Source of the DNA: Sulfitobacter sp. DFL-14
GTDB lineage: Bacteria > Pseudomonadota > Alphaproteobacteria > Rhodobacterales > Rhodobacteraceae
NCBI RefSeq assembly: GCF_003335585.1
Contig: NZ_QBFD01000002.1
Span: 26,412 to 90,411, forward strand
Direction of reading: 5' to 3'
DNA: 64,000 nucleotides
In this document: positions 45,479-55,498 of the stretch, piece by piece
Layout of the letters: each line of letters starts with the position of its first letter
Numbering within the stretch: position 1 is the stretch's first letter
Position numbers and translations under genes: made by a program
Notes under the pieces: generated by a model
What the model saw: only the letters and a program-made list of their open reading frames with translations
What the model was told of the DNA's origin: nothing
Database searches by the model: none

Positions 45479-45958
45479 TCAGCCGCCGAAATGCAGGACG
45501 CAGATCAGGGTGAACAATCGGCGCGCCGTGTCGATGTCGATCTCGGCCTTGCCTTCCAGGCGTTCCTGCAGAACGCGGGAGCCTTCGTTGTGGATGCCGC
45601 GACGGGCCATGTCGATGGTTTCGATCTGGCTGGGTGGCAATTTCTTGACCGCGTCGAAATAGCTTTCGCAGATCTGAAAATAGTCTTTGACCACTTGCCG
45701 GAACGGCCCCAGCGACAGATGGAATTCCGCCGCCTTCTCGGCCTTCTCGGTCGCCACGTCGAACACCAGGCGCTTGTCGCGGATCGAAAGGCCAAGGTGA
45801 TAGGGCCCCTCGGGAACGAGGCGGTCGTCCCGGGCCGGGATGACAAAGTGGTTGTCTTCCAGCAGGTCGAACATCGCGACCTTGCGTTCCTGCTCTATCT
45901 CGGGCGTCGGGGGGGGCAGGTTGGCATCGTCAAGGACAATATGGGAGATGCGGGACAT
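45479..45958 (-). CDS. UPF0262 family protein
   Basis: 159 aa, conserved alphaproteobacterial protein of unknown function. It has the order I know for the family: ISHIVLDDANLPPPTPEIEQ at the N-terminus, EDNHFVIPARDDRLVPEGPY, then a helical C-terminus with DIDTARRLFTLICVLHFGG. It sits between hisD and the LMW phosphatase gene as in related genomes and overlaps neither. No catalytic motif is evident. Confidence 0.88.
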   Translation of the reverse strand: MSRISHIVLDDANLPPPTPEIEQERKVAMFDLLEDNHFVIPARDDRLVPEGPYHLGLSIRDKRLVFDVATEKAEKAAEFHLSLGPFRQVVKDYFQICESYFDAVKKLPPSQIETIDMARRGIHNEGSRVLQERLEGKAEIDIDTARRLFTLICVLHFGG

Positions 45959-46101
45959 GGATAGACCTCAGGCAGGAAAGTCGCATAGGCATAGCGCAGC
46001 AGGCCCCAAGGGGCAATCGCGCTCGTATTATCGAATTTCGCGATAACGAGGGCGGCATGCCTGGCTGAACGGGGGTGCCGGACGGCACCCACCGCTACCG
46101 C

Positions 46102-47403
46102 CTATTGGTTCAGCTTTTTCAGACGTGCCGTGACGCTCAGACCATGCGCCTGAAGGCTTTCGGAGGCTGCGAGAGTTTCGGCCGCAGGACCAATCGCGCG
46201 CAGGGCCTCTGGGGTCATCCGCGCCAGCGTCGTGCGTTTCATGAAGTCCAGCACCGACAGGCCGGATGAGAATCGGGCAGAGCGCGCCGTCGGCAGGACG
46301 TGGTTCGGGCCACCGACATAATCGCCAATGGCCTCCGGCGTCCATTGACCCAGGAAGATGGCCCCGGCGTGGGTGATCTGTGCGCTCAGCGCCTCCGGAT
46401 CGGCCACGCAAAGCTCCAGGTGTTCGGGTGCGATGCGGTTCGACAGCTCCGCCGCGGTGGCGAGGTCCGGCACGGTGATGATCGCCCCGTTGTCGCGCCA
46501 GGATGCGCCCGCAATCGCCCGCCGCTCCAGCGTTTCAAGATACTTATCCACCGATGCCACAACCGCCTGCCCGAAAGCCGCATCCGTGGTAATCAGGATG
46601 CTTTGCGCGCTTTCGTCGTGTTCCGCCTGGCTGAGCAGATCAAGGGCGATGAAATCCGGGTCGTTCGCTGCATCTGCAATCACCAGGATCTCGGAGGGGC
46701 CCGCGATCATGTCGATGCCAACCTTGCCGAACACGCGCCGCTTGGCCGCTGCGACAAAAGCGTTGCCGGGACCGGTGATCTTGTCCACAGGCGCAATGGT
46801 TTCGGTGCCATAGGCAAGCGCCGCCACGGCCTGCGCGCCGCCGATGCGGTAAATCTCTGTCACGCCGGAGAGCTGCGCGGCCAGCAGGACCAGCGGGTTC
46901 AGCACGCCATCAGGTGTCGGCACCACCATGGCAAGGCGATTGACCCCGGCAACGGCGGCAGGAATGGCGTTCATCAGGACGGAACTGGGGTAGCTTGCCA
47001 GCCCGCCAGGGACATAGAGCCCGGCCGCCGATACCGGCGACCAGCGCCAGCCAAGTGTTGCACCGGTCTCGTCCGTCCATTCTGCATTTTCCGGCAATTG
47101 TCGCGCGTGATAGGCCCGGATGCGCGCGGCGGCGGTTTCAAGGGCGGCGCGTTCGGCGGCGGGTACGGTTTCGACCGCCTGCGCAACCTCATCAGCGCTG
47201 ATGGCCAGTTGATCCGCGGTCAGGGCGATCCGGTCGAACTTCTCCGTCAGCTCGATCACCGCGGCATCGCCTCTTGCGCGCACATCCTCGATGATCCGGG
47301 CCACGGTGGCATCCACATCGGGGCTGTCCTCGCGCTTGGCGTTCAGCAGGGCGGCAAAACCATCCTCAAAGTCGGGCTGGCGTTGATCTAGAAACACGGG
47401 CAT
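46102..47403 (-). CDS. hisD: Histidinol dehydrogenase
   Basis: 433 aa zinc enzyme oxidising L-histidinol to L-histidine in two NAD-dependent steps. Blocks: GWRWSPVSAAGLYVPGGLAS, KITGPGNAFVAAAKRRVFGK, IDMIAGPSEILVIADAANDP, SQAEHDESAQSILITTD (metal-binding Gln and His) and AGAIFLGQWTPEAIGDYVGG with GPNHVLPT. The ATG at 47403 gives the normal N-terminus (MPVFLDQRQPDFE). Grouped with murA and UPF0262 rather than other his genes, as usual in this order. Confidence 0.97.
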   Translation of the reverse strand: MPVFLDQRQPDFEDGFAALLNAKREDSPDVDATVARIIEDVRARGDAAVIELTEKFDRIALTADQLAISADEVAQAVETVPAAERAALETAAARIRAYHARQLPENAEWTDETGATLGWRWSPVSAAGLYVPGGLASYPSSVLMNAIPAAVAGVNRLAMVVPTPDGVLNPLVLLAAQLSGVTEIYRIGGAQAVAALAYGTETIAPVDKITGPGNAFVAAAKRRVFGKVGIDMIAGPSEILVIADAANDPDFIALDLLSQAEHDESAQSILITTDAAFGQAVVASVDKYLETLERRAIAGASWRDNGAIITVPDLATAAELSNRIAPEHLELCVADPEALSAQITHAGAIFLGQWTPEAIGDYVGGPNHVLPTARSARFSSGLSVLDFMKRTTLARMTPEALRAIGPAAETLAASESLQAHGLSVTARLKKLNQ

Positions 47404-47739
47404 GGGCGCATCCTTTTGCTGGCCCGTGCATAGCCGCCACATCGCCAACCCTCAAGAGCGTGCGGGAGGTGGGGTGCCAAGCCGGGCATCGTCCGACCTG
47501 GAGGGCGTTCGGAACCTATATGCGGCGCAGAACACTTCATCACGCAATTCGGCTGCGTCCTGGCAGAGCGTGTAAAATCGCCCTCCTGGGGGGAGGTCGG
47601 GCGATGCCCGGCTTAAGCCGGGCGGGGGCGCTTTTGGATCACGCGCCACCTAACTGGACGGAGGGAAAGCGCGCTCTGACTTGCCTGGAGGATGGGTTCG
47701 GGTCAGATCCTGGCGTTCGCGGGTGACGCGACGCGAACC
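47404..47739. other. Intergenic region between hisD and the DUF2948 gene
   Basis: About 336 bases with no convincing gene inside an otherwise compact run. It carries a pair of REP-like inverted repeats (47479-47507 and 47579-47623). The interval may separate transcription units: murA-DUF2948 from hisD onward. Confidence 0.6.
47479..47623. repeat. Pair of REP-like inverted repeats
   Basis: AAGCCGGGCATCG-CCGACCT at 47479-47499 is complemented by the stretch at 47594-47614; both are followed outward-to-inward by GGAGGGCG / CGCCCTCC (47500-47507, 47579-47586). The right copy also contains the 18-bp palindrome GCCCGGCTTAAGCCGGGC at 47606-47623. A related pair is found at 63841-63998, indicating a dispersed repeat family in this genome. 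Confidence 0.65.
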
Positions 47740-48210
47740 TCAGTCGTCATGCCGTGGCAATTTGCCGGAGGGTGCCGCATAGGGCCGCGTCACGTCGCGC
47801 AGCGTGACCTCCAGCGCCTCGACGCTCAGCCGTATCGCCCCATCCCCGGCCAGTGTCAGGTTCACCTGGCCGGATGGCGCATCCGTTTCTTCAAAGTCGA
47901 TGCTGAGCAGCGACAGGATCGTATCGGCATCGCCCTTTGTCACACCCTGCGAGGCGACCTGCTGCACGGTGTCGAACACCAGCAGCGATTGCACGCGCTC
48001 GGGCGCATGGCGTTCCTTGCCCGCGTCCTCCCACCGGACCCGGTTGAGAAGCAGCGCAAAGCGCGCACCCTTGCGGTCCCAGCGCATTTCGGCAGCCGGA
48101 AAGACCGCATCCTGCGTCAGCGATGCAATGACCCTGAGATCATCTGCATCCAGCGCGCCGATGTTCAGCGGGGCCTCGCGGCCATCTTCAAACCTTGCGT
48201 CCTCGGTCAT
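47740..48210 (-). CDS. DUF2948 family protein
   Basis: 156 aa. N-terminus [20 protein letters not shown] and the block [20 protein letters not shown] are typical of this small alphaproteobacterial family lying after murA. Function unknown; no catalytic motif or membrane segment is evident. Its start overlaps the murA stop by four bases (ATGA), so translation is coupled to murA. Confidence 0.87.
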   Translation of the reverse strand: MTEDARFEDGREAPLNIGALDADDLRVIASLTQDAVFPAAEMRWDRKGARFALLLNRVRWEDAGKERHAPERVQSLLVFDTVQQVASQGVTKGDADTILSLLSIDFEETDAPSGQVNLTLAGDGAIRLSVEALEVTLRDVTRPYAAPSGKLPRHDD

Positions 48211-49478
48211 GCGTCCTTGATCCGTTCAATATCGGCGCCCACGCCCGAAAGCTTGGCCACCACATGTTCATAACCCCGGTCCAGATGGTAAACCCGCGCA
48301 ACCTTGGTTTCGCCCTCTGCCGCCATCCCGGCAAGAATCAGCGAGATCGACGCGCGCAGGTCCGTCGCCATGACCGGCGCCCCCTTGAGTTTCTGCACCC
48401 CCTTGACCGTCGCATGGCCACCATGCACTTCGATATTGGCCCCCATGCGGATCAGTTCCGGCGCATGCATGAAACGGTTCTCGAAAATTTTCTCCTCCAG
48501 AACCGACGTGCCTTCTGCGGTGCAGAGAAGCGCCATCATCTGCGCCTGCAGATCGGTCGGGAAACCGGGGAAGGGGGCCGTCGTGACATCAACCGCGCGG
48601 ATGCGGCCATTCTTGCGCGCGACTTTCAGCCCCTTGTCCGTTTCGGTCACGGAAATACCCGCCGCGTCCAGCTTTTCGCAAAAGGCTTCCAGCAGGTCGA
48701 TCCGCCCGCCCAGGCATTCCACCTCACCCCCGCAGAGCGCCGGTGCCAGCATATAGGTGCCCAGTTCGATTCGGTCCGTGACCACGCGGTGGGTTGCCCC
48801 GTGCAGACGGTCCACCCCCTGGATCTCGATCCGCGATGTGCCGTCGCCCTCGATCTGCGCGCCCATGGCCCGCAGGCAGGTCGCCAGATCAACGATTTCA
48901 GGCTCGCGCGCGGCATTGTTGATGACGGTGGTCCCCTTGGCCAGCGTGGCCGCCATCATGATGTTCTCGGTCGCGCCAACGGAGGCGAAGGGAAAGTCGA
49001 TCACCGCGCCCTTAAGCGTGCCTCCGCTTGCCCTGGCATGCAGATATCCGTCGCGCAGTTCGATCTCCGCGCCCATTTTCTCAAGCCCGTCGGTGTGAAT
49101 ATCCATCGGGCGCGCGCCTATGGCGCAACCGCCGGGCAGAGACACCTCCGCATGCCCTTCGCGCGCAAGGAGCGGACCCAGCACGAGGTTGGAGGCCCGC
49201 ATCTTGCGCACGATATCGTAATCGGCGTGGGTGCTGATCGCACCGTGCGACGACAGGGCCAGCACCAGCCCGTCCTGCAGCGATGTCGCCTCCGCCCCCA
49301 GGGAGCCCAGCAATTGCGTCATCGTGCGGATGTCACTGAGGCGCGGCGCATTGGTCAGCGTCAGCGGTTCCTCGGACAAGAGCGTCGCGGGCATCAGGGC
49401 AAGGCAGGCGTTCTTGGCACCCGCAATCGGAATTTGCCCCTGCAGCGCGCCACCGCCTTTGACCAGAATTGAATCCAT
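48207..49478 (-). CDS. murA: UDP-N-acetylglucosamine 1-carboxyvinyltransferase
   Basis: 423 aa. First committed step of peptidoglycan synthesis: transfer of enolpyruvate from PEP to UDP-GlcNAc. N-terminus [20 protein letters not shown] and [19 protein letters not shown] with the conserved Lys-Asn. The active-site loop lies around [20 protein letters not shown] (Cys target of fosfomycin within GGCAIG). C-terminal [20 protein letters not shown] and [17 protein letters not shown] are canonical. The ATG at 49478 is one base after the stop of a small upstream gene. Confidence 0.97.
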   Translation of the reverse strand: MDSILVKGGGALQGQIPIAGAKNACLALMPATLLSEEPLTLTNAPRLSDIRTMTQLLGSLGAEATSLQDGLVLALSSHGAISTHADYDIVRKMRASNLVLGPLLAREGHAEVSLPGGCAIGARPMDIHTDGLEKMGAEIELRDGYLHARASGGTLKGAVIDFPFASVGATENIMMAATLAKGTTVINNAAREPEIVDLATCLRAMGAQIEGDGTSRIEIQGVDRLHGATHRVVTDRIELGTYMLAPALCGGEVECLGGRIDLLEAFCEKLDAAGISVTETDKGLKVARKNGRIRAVDVTTAPFPGFPTDLQAQMMALLCTAEGTSVLEEKIFENRFMHAPELIRMGANIEVHGGHATVKGVQKLKGAPVMATDLRASISLILAGMAAEGETKVARVYHLDRGYEHVVAKLSGVGADIERIKDA

Positions 49479-49479
49479 C

Positions 49480-49650
49480 TTAACTGCTTTCCTCGTTGGA
49501 GCCTTTGCGGCTTTCCGTTGTATCCTGTGCCGCCCGCGCACGCATCTGGGCCTTGCGCCGCGCCATGTTTGCCTTCAGCGCGGCCTTGAGCCGATCCTCA
49601 CGCGGGGATGCTTTTTTGACGGGTATTTTCGGGTCCTGCCGCTCTGCCAT
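49480..49650 (-). CDS. Short basic protein upstream of murA
   Basis: 56 aa, ATG at 49650, stop one base before the murA ATG. The sequence begins [20 protein letters not shown] and has a central basic helix, [20 protein letters not shown], rich in Lys, Arg, Ala and Met. Short Arg/Lys-Ala proteins with the [19 protein letters not shown] pattern are, to my recollection, common before murA in Rhodobacterales. Nucleic-acid or ribosome binding is possible from composition; nothing more can be said. No strong ribosome site is seen. Confidence 0.68.
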   Translation of the reverse strand: MAERQDPKIPVKKASPREDRLKAALKANMARRKAQMRARAAQDTTESRKGSNEESS

Positions 49651-49693
49651 GCAGCGTGTCTAACTCAGCGGCCCCGAGCCGTCCAGATTGGGG

Positions 49694-49720
49694 TTGCACG
49701 ATTGTCGGTTTGCGTCTAAT
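49694..49720 (+). promoter_or_regulatory. Candidate promoter of tRNA-Thr
   Basis: TTGCAC (49694-49699) and TCTAAT (49715-49720) with a 15-base spacer, 16 bases before the tRNA 5' end. The elements are near sigma-70-type consensus but the spacer is short. Confidence 0.35.
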
Positions 49721-49736
49721 CACCCCGCTCATCGGC

Positions 49737-49811
<75 letters not shown>

Positions 49812-49957
49812 TTATTGATCCCCAAAACATCTGCAAAGATAGATTTATCGCTGCGGATCGGCAGAGCCGCCCATTGACGCCGGATAGCATAGAAGCTGTT
49901 GGCGTGCATCACATCATCTTCGGTTGAATCCAGGCGCTCACGGCCACTTCCCCCGGC

Positions 49958-49979
49958 GGCAGGCATCGCGATGCCTGCC
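49958..49979. terminator. Perfect 22-bp palindrome after tRNA-Thr and tctA remnant
   Basis: The arms GGCAGGCATCG and CGATGCCTGCC meet without a loop. It lies between the tRNA 3' end and the 3' end of the minus-strand tctA remnant, so it may terminate either transcript. No T-tract. Confidence 0.45.
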
Positions 49980-50078
49980 ATCAGGATCAGGGAATCACGG
50001 GGTTGCCCCGACGGCGCCCCGATGACCGTTTCCCGATCAGGTGACGACGCCTATGGATGGGCTCCGGTCAACGGCGCA

Positions 50079-51075
50079 TCAGGCATCCTGGGGTCTGCGG
50101 GCGCGCCGTGCGGCACGGCCATTCCACAGCGCAGACCCTATTGCCCAGGCCAGCAGGGCAAGAGTGATCACCGTGATCGTGCCGGATATCGGGCGTTCGA
50201 AGAATGTACCGAGATCACCCGCGGAAACAGCCTGCGCGCGCCGGAAATAGACTTCGATCAGCGGCCCGAGGACAAATCCCAGCAACAGCGGCGCCACCTC
50301 GAAGTTCAGGGCCTTCATACCGACGCCCAGAAACCCGAAAGCAAGCAGGACGAAGATGTCCACCACCTGATAATTGACGCTGTAAATGCCGATACAGGTG
50401 AGGGAAACGATCACCGGAAACAACAGGTTGTAGGGGATTTTCAGCAGGCGGATCCACATGCCGATCAGCGGCAGGTTGAGGATCAGCAGCATGATGTTGC
50501 CAATGACAAAGCTGACAACAAGCCCCCAGAAGAGATCGGGCCTGGATTGGATCGCATCCGGTCCGGGCACGATGCCGTGGATCATCATCACCCCCAGCAT
50601 GATTGCCATCACCGGATCCCCCGGAATACCGAGGCTGAGCGTTGGAATGAACGCGGATTGGACTGCCGCGTTATTGGCCGCTTCGGGGGCGGCGACGCCT
50701 TCGATTGCGCCGTTGCCAAATTCTTCGGGATGTTTGCTGACCCGGCGTTCCACCGCGTAGGAAACGAAGGTGGCAACCAGACCGCCGGTCCCCGGAAGCG
50801 CACCAAAGAAGCCACCGATCCCGGAACCGCGCACCATGGGCATCCCGGATCGCCGCCAATCCTTTCGTGTCGGCATCATGTCCCGCAGCCGGATCTTGCC
50901 CTGATGAACCTTTGGCATGTCACGCTGGCCAGCGTTCGAAATGATTTCGGGCAGGCCGAAAAGGCCAATTGCCACCGCCACCAGTGGCAGGCCGTCATAG
51001 AAAACTGTCTGGCCGAAGGTGAAACGCGCCATGCCGCTGTTCAGATCAAGGCCAATCAGGCCAAGGGCCAGTCCC
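50079..51075 (-). pseudogene. tctA: Truncated tctA (tripartite tricarboxylate transporter large permease)
   Basis: The C-terminal two thirds of a TctA protein, about 330 residues, where intact proteins have about 500. Family blocks: GSGIGGFFGALPGTGGLVAT, EGVAAPEAANNAAVQSAFIP, LSLGIPGDPVMAIMLGVMMI. Homology starts at about LALGLIGLDLNSGMARFTFG; upstream the reading frame runs antisense through a tctC remnant and gives non-family residues. The N-terminal half and any tctB are missing. A product might be made from an internal start but should not transport. Confidence 0.85.
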
Positions 51076-51349
51076 CGATCTGCCGACTGTTGTCGAACTG
51101 GGCTATCCACAGCTGGTTTCGTCGTTCTGGTTCGGGCTTGTCGCACCGGCAGGAACCGCCCAGGCAGAGAAAGAGCGGGTTGCCAGTGCCCTGCAGGTCG
51201 CGGTGAGCCAGGAAGGGCTGCAGGAAAAGATGATCAATGCCGGCATGACCCCGAATGTCGGCGGTGCGGACGCAATGCGGGCACAGCTGGACTGGGATCA
51301 GAACTTCTGGGGCAGTGTGATCAAAGAAAACGGTATTTCGCTGGACTGA
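51071..51349 (+). pseudogene. tctC: 3' remnant of tctC (tricarboxylate-binding protein)
   Basis: About 92 codons on the plus strand read as the C-terminus of a Bug/TctC receptor: PDLPTVVELGYPQ, SSFWFGLVAPAGTAQAEKER, then KMINAGMTPNVGGADAM and WGSVIKENGISLD before TGA at 51347. No start, signal peptide or N-terminal domain remains. It faces the tctA remnant head to head, although tctC and tctA are normally co-directional; an inversion or recombination joined the two broken ends near 51070. Confidence 0.83.
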
Positions 51350-51368
51350 ACCCCGGCAATACGAAAAA

Positions 51369-51388
51369 GCCCCGCCACGTGGCGGGGC
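51369..51388 (-). terminator. Rho-independent terminator of the tetR gene
   Basis: A 20-bp perfect palindrome (GCCCCGCCAC / GTGGCGGGGC) followed on the minus strand by TTTTT, 20 bases after the tetR stop. The stem and U-tract are textbook. Confidence 0.85.
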
Positions 51389-51407
51389 ATCTCTCAAAAG
51401 CAAAGGG

Positions 51408-52043
51408 TCAGCGTCTGATCATGCCGTTCAGCACGATATCGGCATATTGATCCACGATTTCCTCGGCTGTCAGCCCCTTTTCAGGATCGAACCACCGGTT
51501 CATCCAGTTGATACCCGACAGGATCAGCCGCCCGGCCATTGCCGGATCGGTAACGCCGAATTCCCCCGCGTCGATCCCCTCTTGTATGATGCCCCGCAGG
51601 CTTTGCTCGAACGCCCGGCGCCGCGCGATCCGCGCCTCAAGCCGATGGCGGTCAGGGTCGGACCAGAACGCATTGCTTGCGGCGATCCAGGCCGAACGAT
51701 GCTCTGCAAAGAACGTCGCGGCGGCACGCATGAACGCGCGCAGCTTTACCTCGGCGCTGCCGTCTGACGGAATGCGCTCTTCGACGAATGAGTAAAGATT
51801 GTGGGTCGCATAGAAGGAGACCCGTGCATAGATTTCGTCCTTGCTCGCGAAATGGTGATACAACAAGGCTTTAGATACGCCTGCGGCGGCGGCGATGTCC
51901 CGCATTGACGTTGCATCATAGCCCTTTTCGGCAAAGAGCACCGAGCCCTTGTCCAGGATCGCCTGCATCCGTTCGCTGATCGGACCTTCCCCGTTCGGCA
52001 CAGACGTGTCATTATCTGCCTCAGGCTCGTTTCCTTTGGTCAT
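51408..52043 (-). CDS. TetR/AcrR-family transcriptional regulator
   Basis: 211 aa. The N-terminal helix-turn-helix is AEKGYDATSMRDIAAAAGVS then KALLYHHFASKDEIYARV (residues 38-75). The C-terminal ligand domain is helical (EQSLRGIIQEGIDAGEFGV; GRLILSGINWMNRWFDPEKG), of the kind found in fatty-acyl or phenylacetyl-CoA-responsive members. It sits between the tct remnants and a lysR remnant; any former target operon appears to be lost here. It has its own terminator. Confidence 0.9.
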   Translation of the reverse strand: MTKGNEPEADNDTSVPNGEGPISERMQAILDKGSVLFAEKGYDATSMRDIAAAAGVSKALLYHHFASKDEIYARVSFYATHNLYSFVEERIPSDGSAEVKLRAFMRAAATFFAEHRSAWIAASNAFWSDPDRHRLEARIARRRAFEQSLRGIIQEGIDAGEFGVTDPAMAGRLILSGINWMNRWFDPEKGLTAEEIVDQYADIVLNGMIRR

Positions 52044-52103
52044 GTGCGGCCACCAATCGTCTTTGACATATCAGCAATACGATGCACGTGACCGACTGTC
52101 CGG

Positions 52104-52466
52104 TCAAGATGAAGGCTGCCTTATTGTCCTGCCTGCACTTTCCCAATGCGCAACGACGAAATCGACGTAGAGCCGCAACTTTGCAGGCACAAAGGGCGTC
52201 TGGAGATAGGTTACGAAAATGCCCTCGTCGAAGGTCGTATTCGTGACCTGAAGATCAGGGAGGAGTTCGACAAGGCGTCCGGCTGCCAAATCCTCCGCGA
52301 CGGTATATTCATCCAGTAGCGCGATGCCCCGGCCTGCGCGCACCATCTCAAGCAAGACCAGTCCGTTGTTGCTCATGAAGCGTACCGGTACGTTCAACTC
52401 AACCTCGCCCTGCGGGCCGCGGAAACGCCAACACGTACAAGGCGCATTGTGACGCGGCCGCAGCAA
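52104..52466 (-). pseudogene. LysR-family regulator remnant (C-terminal half of effector domain)
   Basis: About 110 codons read as the end of a LysR substrate-binding domain: CWRFRGPQGEVELNVPV, NNGLVLLEMVRAGRGIALLD, EDLAAGRLVELLPDLQV, then TPFVPAKLRLYVDFVVAHW. The DNA-binding domain and first half of the effector domain (roughly 180 residues) are absent; the frame is closed upstream and the cueR 3' end begins 85 bases away. The gene would have been divergent from the aldo/keto reductase at 55475-56470 before the copper genes arrived (inference). Confidence 0.82.
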
Positions 52467-52551
52467 ACGGCTAAGCCGATTTCATTTTCGAAAAGGCCAA
52501 AACCGCTGAACCGGTCTGAGGCTTCCTGAACATCGGGCACACAGACCTGTG

Positions 52552-52953
52552 TCACTGCGCAGGGTCGGTTTTTCCGTTCAATCCGTTCAGGATCGCGCAA
52601 TGCGGGTCGTCGTCGCCAGGGCATTGGGAGATCAGTATTTCCAGCTGCCCTTCCAGCGCCTTCAACTGACCGATCTTTGATCGCACGGTGTCCAGATTCC
52701 GCAGCGCCAGCGCCTTTACATCACGGCTGGCCCGCGCGGGATCGGCGTTGAGGTCCAGAAGCCTGCGGCATTCTTCCAGCCCGAAACCCAGATGCCGGGC
52801 CTGTGCCAGCATCCGCAATTGCGTGATCTGCTGATCGCCGAAATCCCGGTAGCCGTTTTCGGCCCGTTCCGGTTCCACAAGGCCGATTTCCTCGTAATAG
52901 CGGATCGTCTTGACGCTCAGACCCGTCTCGGTGGCGGCTCGTCCGATGTTCAT
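52552..52953 (-). CDS. cueR: CueR/HmrR-type copper-responsive MerR regulator
   Basis: 133 aa from the ATG at 52953, with GGAG eight bases upstream. MerR helix-turn-helix: MNIGRAATETGLSVKTIRYY then EEIGLVEPERAENGYRDFG. The metal loop is CPGDDDPHC, Cys111 and Cys119 in C-x7-C spacing, as in CueR for Cu(I). It follows copA on the same strand, 94 bases away. No clear CueR operator was seen before copA, whose 5' end abuts another gene. Confidence 0.93.
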   Translation of the reverse strand: MNIGRAATETGLSVKTIRYYEEIGLVEPERAENGYRDFGDQQITQLRMLAQARHLGFGLEECRRLLDLNADPARASRDVKALALRNLDTVRSKIGQLKALEGQLEILISQCPGDDDPHCAILNGLNGKTDPAQ

Positions 52954-53047
52954 GGGCAATCTCCATTTCCCCCCGGTACGGGTTCCACCTGCGGGGGGCT
53001 CAATTCAGATGCATCCTCTGCCGACAACATAAGAGTTCCTTCACCTT

Positions 53048-55498
53048 TCACAACTTCTGCGCCCTGAGCCGCAGCGCGTTGCCGATGACCGAAACAGAGG
53101 ACAGGCTCATCGCGGCGGCCGCGACCATGGGCGACAGAAGCAGCCCCAGGAAGGGGTACAAGATGCCCGCGGCAATCGGCACACCGGCAGAATTGTAGAC
53201 AAAGGCAAAGAACAGGTTCTGGCGAATGTTGCGCATCGTCGACTCCGCCAGTTTCCGGGCGCGCAGGATACCGGTCAGCTCGCCCTTGACCAGCGTGATC
53301 CCGGCACTTTCCACCGCCACATCCGCACCGGTGCCCATGGCAATGCCCACATCGGCCTCTGCCAGTGCCGGGGCGTCGTTGATACCGTCCCCGGCCATGG
53401 CGACCGACAGGCCCTCGCCCTTCAGCTTCCTGACCAGGCCCGCCTTTCCCTCCGGGCTGATGCCCGCATGCACCTCGTCGATCTGCAATTCCCGCGCGAC
53501 GGCCTCGGCGGTGCCTTTGGCATCCCCCGTGGCCATGATGATGCGCAGGCCAAGGTCGTGCAGCGCGCGGATCGCCTCGGGCGTTGTCTCCTTGATCCGG
53601 TCGGCGACGGCAACCAGACCGGCCAACTGCCCGTCCAGGGCCACGAACATCGCGGTCTTGCCCTCGGACTGCAGCTGCTCTGCCTGCCCGGCAAGCGGCC
53701 CGGTCTGCACCGACAGGTCCGCCATCAGCGCCGCATTGCCAAGCGCAACTTTGCGGCCCTCCACGGTCCCGGTGACGCCCTTGCCCGTTACCGCCTCGAA
53801 ATCATGGCAGTCCTTTCGGGACGCACCGTGCTCTTTCGCACCGGCGACAAGCGCCTCGGCCAGCGGGTGTTCGGATCCCCGCTCCAGCGCCGCGACCAGG
53901 GTCATCAGCTCAGCCACTTCGATGCCCTGCGGCACCACGTCTGTCAGGCTCGGCCTGCCTTCCGTCAGCGTGCCGGTCTTGTCGACAATCAGCACGTCCA
54001 CCTTGGCAAAGCGTTCCAACGCCTCTGCGTCGCGGATCAGAACTCCGGCATGCGCACCGCGCCCCGAAGCGACCATGATCGACATCGGCGTCGCAAGGCC
54101 AAGCGCACAGGGGCAGGCAATAATCAGGACAGAGACCGCCGCCACAAAGGCATAGGACAGCGCGGGCGCAGGCCCGAAGACCCACCACAGTGCAAAGGCC
54201 AGCAAGGCACAGGCGATCACCGCGGGCACGAAATAGCCCGCCACCCTGTCCGCCACGGCCTGAATCGGCGCGCGGGAGCGTTGCGCACTGGCCACCATCT
54301 GCACGATCCGGTTCAGGGTGGTGTCGTCACCGACATTCTGCGCTTCCATCAGGAACGATCCTGTCTTGTTCAGCGTCCCGCCGGTGACCGCTTCACCCGC
54401 GACTTTCTCGACCGGCACAGGTTCCCCGGTGATCATGCTTTCATCCACCGACGACCGCCCCTCTGTCACGACGCCATCGACGGGCACGCTTTCGCCCGGC
54501 CGCACCCGGAGGATATCGCCGCTTTGCACCTCTTCCAGCGGCACATCCTCTTCCGCCTCGCCCGATACCCGGCGCGCCGTCTTGGGCGCGAGGTCCATCA
54601 AGGCGCGGATCGCGTCACCGGTGCGTTCGCGCGCCGCCAGTTCCATCACCTGCCCGACCAGCACAAGCACAAGGATCACCGCCGTCGCCTCGAAATAAAC
54701 CGGCGTCATGCCCATGCCATCCCGCATCTGCGCGGGCAGGAGAGCGGGGACAAGCAGTGAAACGATGGAAAACAGATAGGCCGCCCCCGTGCCCAGGCCG
54801 ATCAGCGTCCACATGTTCGGGCTGCGGTTCAGGGCGGAATTCCACGCGCGTCTGAAGAAGATGCGGCAGAACCAGACCACCGGTGTCGCCAGGACAAACT
54901 GCAGCCAGCCAAAGGCCCGATGCCCGATCCACTCGGCAAAGGGAATGCCGACATGCGACCCCATTTCCAGCAGGAAGACTGCCAGCGCCAGCGGCGCGGT
55001 GATCCAGAGCCGCCGTTTGAAATCGACGTATTCGGGGTGCGGGCCACTGTCGAGGCTGGGTGTCATCGGTTCCAGCGCCATGCCGCAGATCGGGCAGTCG
55101 CCGGGATGATCCTGCACGATTTCAGGATCCATCGGACAGGTGTACATCGTGCCTTCCGGGGCCGGTTCGGGCGCTGGCCGGTCGCCAAGGTAGTTTTCCG
55201 GCGCCGCATCGAATTTGTCCTGGCACCCGGCAGAGCAGAAATAGAACCGCTCGCCTGCGTGTTTTGACATATGGGCTGCCACAGCCCTTTCCACCGTCAT
55301 GCCGCACACCGGGTCGGTTGCGCTGCGATAGGCTTCGGGATCGGCCTCGAACTTGTTCATGCAGCTGGCACAGCAAAAATGATAGGTCCGGCCATCGTGC
55401 ACCGCTGTCGGTTTGCCCGCATTCGGATCAACCGTCATCCCGCAAACGGGGTCGCGGATGATGTCATTGTCGGATTGCCCGTTGCGGGGTGCCTGCAC
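53048..55498 (-). CDS. copA: Copper-translocating P1B-type ATPase with YHS and heavy-metal-binding N-terminal domains
   Basis: 816 aa. The N-terminus has two YHS domains ([13 protein letters not shown], residue 16; [13 protein letters not shown], residue 62) and a heavy-metal-binding zinc-ribbon-like domain ([20 protein letters not shown], residue 119) instead of GMTCxxC domains. The pump then shows the CPC channel motif ([13 protein letters not shown]), phosphorylation site [11 protein letters not shown] motif ([11 protein letters not shown]) and [12 protein letters not shown]. Exports Cu(I) from the cytoplasm. GTG start at 55498 is the only open option and has a weak ribosome site, so the true 5' end may have been lost in a junction. 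Confidence 0.95.
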   Translation of the reverse strand: MQAPRNGQSDNDIIRDPVCGMTVDPNAGKPTAVHDGRTYHFCCASCMNKFEADPEAYRSATDPVCGMTVERAVAAHMSKHAGERFYFCSAGCQDKFDAAPENYLGDRPAPEPAPEGTMYTCPMDPEIVQDHPGDCPICGMALEPMTPSLDSGPHPEYVDFKRRLWITAPLALAVFLLEMGSHVGIPFAEWIGHRAFGWLQFVLATPVVWFCRIFFRRAWNSALNRSPNMWTLIGLGTGAAYLFSIVSLLVPALLPAQMRDGMGMTPVYFEATAVILVLVLVGQVMELAARERTGDAIRALMDLAPKTARRVSGEAEEDVPLEEVQSGDILRVRPGESVPVDGVVTEGRSSVDESMITGEPVPVEKVAGEAVTGGTLNKTGSFLMEAQNVGDDTTLNRIVQMVASAQRSRAPIQAVADRVAGYFVPAVIACALLAFALWWVFGPAPALSYAFVAAVSVLIIACPCALGLATPMSIMVASGRGAHAGVLIRDAEALERFAKVDVLIVDKTGTLTEGRPSLTDVVPQGIEVAELMTLVAALERGSEHPLAEALVAGAKEHGASRKDCHDFEAVTGKGVTGTVEGRKVALGNAALMADLSVQTGPLAGQAEQLQSEGKTAMFVALDGQLAGLVAVADRIKETTPEAIRALHDLGLRIIMATGDAKGTAEAVARELQIDEVHAGISPEGKAGLVRKLKGEGLSVAMAGDGINDAPALAEADVGIAMGTGADVAVESAGITLVKGELTGILRARKLAESTMRNIRQNLFFAFVYNSAGVPIAAGILYPFLGLLLSPMVAAAAMSLSSVSVIGNALRLRAQKL

